Source: Streptomyces iranensis
Lineage (GTDB): Bacteria > Actinomycetota > Actinomycetes > Streptomycetales > Streptomycetaceae
Reading direction: 5' to 3'
DNA: 64,000 nucleotides
Assembly (NCBI RefSeq): GCF_017874715.1
Contig: NZ_JAGGLR010000012.1
Span: 186,001-250,000 of the forward strand
Part shown: positions 59,076 to 64,000 of the stretch, in pieces
Numbering within the stretch: the stretch's first letter is position 1
Layout of the letters: each line of letters begins with the position of its first letter
The notes under the pieces: generated by a model
Seen by the model: the letters and a program-made list of their open reading frames with translations, nothing else
The model's database searches: none
What the model was told of the DNA's origin: nothing
Position numbers and translations under genes: made by a program

Positions 59076-59940
59076 GCAGCCGACCAGCGCTCCCCTCGCG
59101 CCCGGACCGCAGACCGGCCCGGTGGACGCCATCAGCGTCCGGGACGTCACACGCGACTACCGGCGGCCCCGTGCCTCGGTGCGCCGCCCCAGCCCGCCGG
59201 TGCACGCCCTGCGCGGCGTCAGCTTCGCCGTCCCCCAGGGGCAACGGTTCGGCATCGTCGGCGAGTCGGGGTGCGGCAAGTCGACCCTGCTGCGGATCCT
59301 CGCCGGCCTCGACCAACCCACCAGCGGTAGCGTCGCGATCGACGGCCGGGACATCACCGGGCTCCGGGAGAGACAGCTGCGGTTCGTCCGCGAGCGGCTC
59401 CAACTCGTGTTCCAGGACCCGATGAGTGCGCTGGACCCGCGGATGCGCGTCGGCGACATCGTGGCCGAGCCGCTCGTCGCGCAGGGGCACCGGCACCGCA
59501 AGGAGCGGGTGGCCGAGTTGCTCGAGGCCGTCGGCCTGCGAGCCGACGCGGCGAACCGGTATCCGCACCAGTTCTCCGGTGGCCAGCGGCAGCGCATCTC
59601 GATCGCGCGCGCCCTCGCCCCCCGTCCGAAGATCATCGTGGCCGACGAGCCGGTGAGCGCCCTGGACGTGTCCGTACGGGCCCAGGTGCTCAACCTCATC
59701 GCCGACCTCGTCGACGAGCTGTCCCTCACGCTGGTCTTCGTCTCCCACGATCTGTCCGTGGTCCGCCATGTGTGCGACCGGGTCGCGGTCATGCACGACG
59801 GGCAGATCGTGGAGACCGGGTCCACCGAGCAGGTGTACGAGGACCCACAGCATTCCTACACACGCAGGCTGATCGCCGCCGCTCCGACTCTGGACAGGGC
59901 ACTGTCCGGAGTGTCGGCGGCCGACCTCAACCGGGAGTAG
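59068..59940 (+). CDS. ABC importer ATPase, DppF type
   Basis: 290 residues from GTG with AGGAGG upstream. Walker A GESGCGKS, Q-loop LVFQDPMSALDP, signature FSGGQRQRISIARALA, Walker B IIVADEPVSALD and switch His in VFVSHDLSVVRH are present. It is shorter than many DppF proteins because the C-terminal extension is reduced, ending soon after YTRRLIAAAP. It pairs with the DppD-type ATPase to power import. Confidence 0.92.
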   Translation: MAEQPTSAPLAPGPQTGPVDAISVRDVTRDYRRPRASVRRPSPPVHALRGVSFAVPQGQRFGIVGESGCGKSTLLRILAGLDQPTSGSVAIDGRDITGLRERQLRFVRERLQLVFQDPMSALDPRMRVGDIVAEPLVAQGHRHRKERVAELLEAVGLRADAANRYPHQFSGGQRQRISIARALAPRPKIIVADEPVSALDVSVRAQVLNLIADLVDELSLTLVFVSHDLSVVRHVCDRVAVMHDGQIVETGSTEQVYEDPQHSYTRRLIAAAPTLDRALSGVSAADLNRE

Positions 59941-59945
59941 CGACC

Positions 59946-61439
59946 GTGACCACCCATGTCAAACCCGCCGTCGGCGAATCCCCCGTGGTGGGGGAGTTCC
60001 CCGAAGGTCTTCCCATCGGCGACCACTGGGTCGAGGCACCGGCCACCGAGGACGTCCGCTTCCCCTACGACGGGACGCTCGTCGCCCGTGCCCCCGTCGG
60101 GGACACCGGTCTCGCACGGCAGGCGGTGGACGCCGCCCTCGCGATCCGCGAACAGGTCGGACGGCTCCCCTCGCACACCCGCAGGGCGGCGCTGCTCGCC
60201 ACGCACGAGGCAATCGCCTCCCGACGCGCGGACTTCGAACGGCTCCTGGTCCTGGAGACCGGCAAACCGCTGGTCGACTGCCGGGTCGAGGTGGACCGCA
60301 CCCTGTTGACACTGCTGACGGCGGCCGAGGAAGTGGCCCGGCTGCACGGGGAAACCGTGCCGCTGGACCTGCTGCCGTCGGGTGAGGGGCTGCTCGGCTT
60401 CTGGACCCGCAAACCGATCGGCGTGGTGGTGGGCATCTCGGGCTTCAACTACCCGCTGCTGCTCGCCGCGCACAAGCTCGCGCCGTCGCTGGCCGCCGGC
60501 TGCCCGGTCATCGCCAAGCCCGCCCCGCAGACCCCGCTGGCCACCCTGTGGCTGGTGCACCTCCTCCGCGAGGCACTGCGCGCCGCCGGCGCGCCGCAGG
60601 CCGCCGTCCAGCTGGTGACCGGCGGCCCCGAGGTGGGCGTCGCGCTGACCACCGACCGCCGGATCGGGGCGGTCTCCTTCACCGGTTCCGCCGCTGTGGG
60701 CCACCAGATCGCCCGGGACGCGGCACCCACCAAGGTTCTGCTCGAACTCGGCTCCAACGCCGCCTTGGTGGTGGCCGCCGACGCCGACCTCGACGCCGCC
60801 GCCGACGCGGTGGTACGCGGCGGGTACTACGGGTCCGGCCAGGCGTGCATCAGCGTGCAGCGGGTCATCGTGGTGGACTCGGTGCGGGAGGAGTTCGTGG
60901 CCCGCTTGACGGAACGAGTGGCCCAGGTGACCGTGGGCGACCCCCGCGACCCGGCGACGAGAGTCTCGGCACTCATCGACAAGCGGTCGACCGAGCGCGT
61001 GTGCGCGTGGGTGGAGCAGGCAGTGGAGGCGGGTGCGTCCCTGGCGGCCGGAGGCGGGGTCGCCGACGGGGTGATCGAGCCCACCGTGCTCGTCGACGTG
61101 GACCGCGCCCTCGCCGTCTGGGACGAGGAGGTCTTCGGCCCCGTGGTCGCGGTGCGGTCCGTCCCCGATCTGGACACCGCCCTCGACCTGGTCAACGACT
61201 CGCGCTACGGACTCCACGCGAGCGTCTACACCAGCGCCCTCGACACCGCGTTCGCCGCTCTCGACCGCCTGGAGGTGGGCGGAGTGGTCATCAACGAGGT
61301 TCCCGGATTCCGGTCCGATGTCATGCCGTACGGCGGTGTGAAGGACTCCGGGGCCGGACGGGAGGGCCCGAGGTTCGCCATCGAAGAGCTCACCGTCACC
61401 CGTATGGCAGTGATTCGCCCGACCACGAAGAAGCCGTGA
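59946..61439 (+). CDS. Aldehyde dehydrogenase family protein
   Basis: 497 residues. The NAD(P) site shows GVVVGISGFNYP and SFTGSAAVG, the general-base Glu267 lies in LLELGSNAALV, and the nucleophile Cys301 in GSGQACISVQRV. VFGPVVAV and GGVKDSGAGREG are also canonical. It oxidises an aldehyde to the acid. GTG was taken as start, with GGGAG nine bases upstream. It follows the importer genes by five bases, so the operon links uptake directly to oxidation of an aldehyde intermediate. Confidence 0.92.
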   Translation: MTTHVKPAVGESPVVGEFPEGLPIGDHWVEAPATEDVRFPYDGTLVARAPVGDTGLARQAVDAALAIREQVGRLPSHTRRAALLATHEAIASRRADFERLLVLETGKPLVDCRVEVDRTLLTLLTAAEEVARLHGETVPLDLLPSGEGLLGFWTRKPIGVVVGISGFNYPLLLAAHKLAPSLAAGCPVIAKPAPQTPLATLWLVHLLREALRAAGAPQAAVQLVTGGPEVGVALTTDRRIGAVSFTGSAAVGHQIARDAAPTKVLLELGSNAALVVAADADLDAAADAVVRGGYYGSGQACISVQRVIVVDSVREEFVARLTERVAQVTVGDPRDPATRVSALIDKRSTERVCAWVEQAVEAGASLAAGGGVADGVIEPTVLVDVDRALAVWDEEVFGPVVAVRSVPDLDTALDLVNDSRYGLHASVYTSALDTAFAALDRLEVGGVVINEVPGFRSDVMPYGGVKDSGAGREGPRFAIEELTVTRMAVIRPTTKKP

Positions 61440-62245
61440 GGACCACCTTGCAAGCACAGGACCACACCGATGCGCTGGACGCCTACTCACGCCTGTTCCG
61501 GCTCGACGGCCGCAAGGCCGTCGTGGTGGGCGCGGGCAGCGGAATCGGCCGCGAGAGCGCCCTGGCTCTCGCCGCACACGGCGCCACGGTGGTGTGCGCC
61601 GACCGCGATCCGACGGCGGCCGAGGAGTCGGCGTCGATGGGCCCCGGCCTTGTCGCATACACCCTCGATGTGCTCGACGACGAGGCGGTCGCACGGGCCG
61701 CCGAGGAGATCGGGCCCGTCGACGTGCTCGTCTTCACCGCCGCCACGAATGTGCGCAAGCCCCTGCTCGACTACACGGCGGAGGAATTCGAGCGGGTCGT
61801 GGCGCTCAATCTGCGCGCGTCCTTCGACCTGGTGCGGGCGTTCGGCCGTGGCATGGCCGAGCGTGGCGGGGGAAGCATCATCGGCTTCAGCTCGATCCGC
61901 GCGGTGGCCGTCGAGCCGGGGCAGGGGGTGTACGCGGCCACGAAGGCCGGCCTCGTCCAGCTGCTGCGGACCGCTGCGGCCGAGCTGGGCCCGTCGGGTG
62001 TGCGGGTGAACACCATCGCCCCGGGTGTCGTGGACACCCCGCTGACCGCGCAGATCCGGGCGGTGCCGGAGTGGTCGGAGGCCTACGCCAGCAAGAGCGC
62101 CCTGGGCCGCTGGTCCCGCGCCGACGAGTTGGCCGGCGCCGTCGTCTACCTCGCGTCGGACGCGTCTTCCTTCGTCACGGGGAGCCAGCTCTTCGTGGAC
62201 GGAGGCTGGACGGCGATCGACGGACGCTTCACGCCGCCCAACTGA
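61436..62245 (+). CDS. SDR-family oxidoreductase
   Basis: 269 residues from GTG overlapping the aldehyde dehydrogenase stop (GTGA); a TTG four codons later with GAGG upstream is an alternative. The glycine motif is VGAGSGIG (first Thr replaced by Val), Asp in VCADRDP suggests NAD(H), TAAT stands for NNAG, the catalytic Ser lies in FSSIRAVAV and Tyr/Lys in VYAATKAG. It ends the operon and would supply the aldehyde or oxo intermediate. Confidence 0.88.
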   Translation: MRTTLQAQDHTDALDAYSRLFRLDGRKAVVVGAGSGIGRESALALAAHGATVVCADRDPTAAEESASMGPGLVAYTLDVLDDEAVARAAEEIGPVDVLVFTAATNVRKPLLDYTAEEFERVVALNLRASFDLVRAFGRGMAERGGGSIIGFSSIRAVAVEPGQGVYAATKAGLVQLLRTAAAELGPSGVRVNTIAPGVVDTPLTAQIRAVPEWSEAYASKSALGRWSRADELAGAVVYLASDASSFVTGSQLFVDGGWTAIDGRFTPPN

Positions 62246-62308
62246 CCGGACGCCGAAGGGCCCTTGCCCGCCGATCCGGCGCGGTTCACCCCCGGAAGAG
62301 AGCCGGAA

Positions 62309-62358
62309 GCCGTCAAGGGTCCTCTTGCCTTCGACGGGCAGAGCTTCCTCTTGACGGC
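62309..62358 (+). terminator. Compound hairpin after the importer operon
   Basis: GCCGTCAAG and CTTGACGGC form a 9-bp perfect outer stem; inside it TTGCC/GGGCA can form a second stem. It lies 63 bases after the SDR stop and is the likely operon end. Confidence 0.6.
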
Positions 62359-62867
62359 CCACGGTCGACGACGCCGCGCAGCGGCGAGGGTGAAGGTCGC
62401 GCACCGCGAAATCGGACTCGGCGCGAACGGCACGGTCTGCTCTCCCTGGCGCACGCTCCGTGGCGTGAAATCGGACGGTTCTCCGTGCACGAGCCCGACG
62501 ACACAGGGTGCCGCCCGCCGGCATCAAGGTCCCCGTCACCGTCAGAGAGCCCGGGATCAGCAGGCACCCCAGCGATGCCGGCGGCGGTGGCGTGCGGGTG
62601 GGCCGACGGATGCGCAGCGGCACCACACCCAGCGTCGGCACGACGGCCTTGGGCAGGCTCATGAGTCACCGGATCGGGTACCGGCCGGGGATCAGCACAC
62701 CGAGATGTTCGAAGTGGTGCTCGACGAAAGGCAGGCGGCTGTCCTGCCGCGACGGACCCCCTCCCGTAACGCCCGCGGGCCGCGGTGCCAGGGGCAAGGC
62801 ACCGTCGGCCGGGGGCGGGCTGTCCGCCGAGCGGCGGGAACGCTGATTCCTCCCGCGGGTCGCAGCG
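62359..62867. other. Gap without a supported gene; possible decayed coding
   Basis: About 500 bases between the importer operon and the last amidase gene. A minus-strand frame from 62662 begins MSLPKAVVPTLGVVPLRI with G/C-rich third positions for some 50 codons but then loses that pattern and merges into shadow frames. No motif is recognised. I see no RNA gene or insertion sequence here. Confidence 0.5.
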
Positions 62868-64000
62868 TCAGGCTCGGGCGAGCGGGGCGTCGGCGCTGTC
62901 CGCCGCTCGCCCGGGGGGAACGTCGGCCAGACCGTGGTTCAGCTCCAGTGCGTGCGCCACGCGGATGACCACCCCGTCATCACCGTGGCGGCCCGCGAGC
63001 ATCATGCCGACCGGTAGACCGTCGACCAGACCGGCGGGGACGTTCAACGCGGGGTGCCCGGTGTGGTTGAACGCACAGGTGTTCGCGATGAGTTCGGGGT
63101 CGAGGGCCAGTTCGGTCAGCTCGACCACCGAGGCGTCGGCATCGGGCAGCGGCGGCGCTGTGGTGCGGACGGTGGGCAGGACGAGGACGTCGACGTCCTC
63201 GAGCAGCTGGTCGTACTGGTGACGCAGGCGTATCGCCAGGTTCTGCGCCTTGGCGTAGTAGTGGCCGCCGTAGACATCCCACAGGTGACCGCCGACGGTC
63301 GCCGCGTATTTGACGCTGGCGAACAGCAGATCGGAGTGGAGCGCCCGGCCGCGGGCCGCCGTCAACGCCACCTCGGCGTCGTAGAAACCCTTGCCGGGCA
63401 GCCCGATCCCGTTGCCCTTCAGCATGAACTGCGCCCCACCCTGCAACAGCACCGAGGAGTGGATGTCCATCGCGTAGGAGTGCAGCGGCGCCGAGACGTC
63501 GACGATCTCGGCACCGAGCGAGGCCAGCAGCGCCACGCGCGCCCGTACGGTCTCATCAACGGCGCTCTGCGCCTCATCGGCGGTGAATCCCTCCGCGAGC
63601 ACGCCCACGCGCAGCCCCCGCAGCGAATCCCCCAGCATTTCGCCGTATGCCGGTACGGCGGTCTGCGACCGCTGGCGCGGGTCGAGACCGCCGTCGAAAC
63701 CCGCGATCACTTCGAGCAGCGCCGCGAGGTCCCGGGCGGTCCTCGCCATCGGCCCGACGTGGTCGACGCTGGGATCAATCGGCAGGCAGCCGGTGTACGG
63801 CACCAGGCCGTAGGTGGGCTTCAGCCCGTAGATACCGCACTGCGCAGCCGGGATCCGGATCGAACCGCCCTGGTCGGCGCCGATTCCGATGTCACAGGCA
63901 CCACTGGCGACCAGTGCCGCGACGCCGCTGGAGGAGCCTCCGGCGGATCGGGAGGTGTCCCACGGGTTGCGGACGAACCCGTCGGCGGAGGAGACACTCG
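62868..64000 (-). CDS. Amidase-signature family amidase (third), N-terminus outside window
   Basis: The frame is open from the window edge to the stop at 62868, giving about 377 C-terminal residues. The signature is present just inside the edge: RSAGGSSSGVAALVASG, then the nucleophile in ADQGGSIRIPAAQCG and YGLKPTYGLVPYTG. The N-terminal Lys of the triad is beyond the edge. HTGHPALNVPAGLVDGLPVG near the C-terminus is typical. This is the third amidase in 17 kb, supporting a region devoted to amide-type substrates. It converges with the importer operon. Confidence 0.92.
   Translation of the reverse strand, partial: SVSSADGFVRNPWDTSRSAGGSSSGVAALVASGACDIGIGADQGGSIRIPAAQCGIYGLKPTYGLVPYTGCLPIDPSVDHVGPMARTARDLAALLEVIAGFDGGLDPRQRSQTAVPAYGEMLGDSLRGLRVGVLAEGFTADEAQSAVDETVRARVALLASLGAEIVDVSAPLHSYAMDIHSSVLLQGGAQFMLKGNGIGLPGKGFYDAEVALTAARGRALHSDLLFASVKYAATVGGHLWDVYGGHYYAKAQNLAIRLRHQYDQLLEDVDVLVLPTVRTTAPPLPDADASVVELTELALDPELIANTCAFNHTGHPALNVPAGLVDGLPVGMMLAGRHGDDGVVIRVAHALELNHGLADVPPGRAADSADAPLARA

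Overview
The window is very GC-rich, with GTG and TTG starts, many overlapping stop/start pairs, and an abundance of IclR, GntR/FCD, LysR and XRE/MmyB regulators. It also carries a SpoIIE-type phosphatase with a serine-kinase-like ATPase domain, and rare TTA codons confined (where I looked) to one regulator. Together these point to a Streptomyces or close relative (Actinomycetota), probably an accessory/arm part of the chromosome. I saw no rRNA, tRNA, transposase or CRISPR array. All functions are read from motifs; no database search was run.

Layout. (1) 1-14 kb: a sugar or sugar-acid catabolic locus. It has a partial SDR, an FAH-fold hydrolase, an IclR regulator, an SDR, and a FAD/Fe-S lactate-dehydrogenase-like oxidase. 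A convergent six-gene operon encodes an APC permease, a CrtI-like oxidoreductase, a mutarotase, an RraA-like protein, an SMP-30 lactonase and a glucarate-dehydratase-like enolase. A second IclR sits upstream. Together these resemble a non-phosphorylative lactone/2-keto-3-deoxy-acid route. (2) 14-27 kb: a sensor-phosphatase-ATPase regulator, a CPBP protease, a TetR remnant, an aminotransferase and an ABC pair. A striking CrtC-like/polyprenyl-synthase fusion enzyme follows, then DinB, SDR/LysR, and a DUF1772 protein with palindromic operators. An AraC regulator with three TTA codons closes the segment.

(3) 27.6-33.1 kb: the most novel-looking system. It starts with a 67-residue peptide carrying ten Cys in its last 38 residues. 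Behind it lie a hairpin, a triple tandem repeat containing the ribosome-binding site, a MauE-like membrane redox protein, a membrane-anchored thioredoxin-like protein, an ABC exporter without a C39 peptidase, an S26 signal peptidase, a cupin-like protein and an APH-fold kinase. I read it as production, disulfide maturation, export and leader removal of a Cys-rich peptide. (4) 33-39 kb: a LysR-MFS-amino acid oxidase-decarboxylase locus in which the ThDP decarboxylase is broken by an out-of-frame deletion, then an alpha/beta hydrolase divergent from an XRE/MmyB regulator with a long palindrome between them.

(5) 40.4-45 kb: a branched-chain 2-oxoacid dehydrogenase operon (E1alpha, E1beta, E2) led by an IlvH-like ACT-domain protein and divergent from an Lrp regulator. 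(6) 45-64 kb: a catabolic region with three amidase-signature enzymes, four SDRs, a polysaccharide-deacetylase-fold hydrolase, two GntR/FCD regulators, an MHS transporter, a tartrate/isopropylmalate-dehydrogenase-like enzyme, a complete Dpp-type ABC importer and an aldehyde dehydrogenase. Three copies of a TGGTC-N-GACCA-like palindrome in three promoters tie this region into one probable regulon for an amide, imide or peptide-like substrate.
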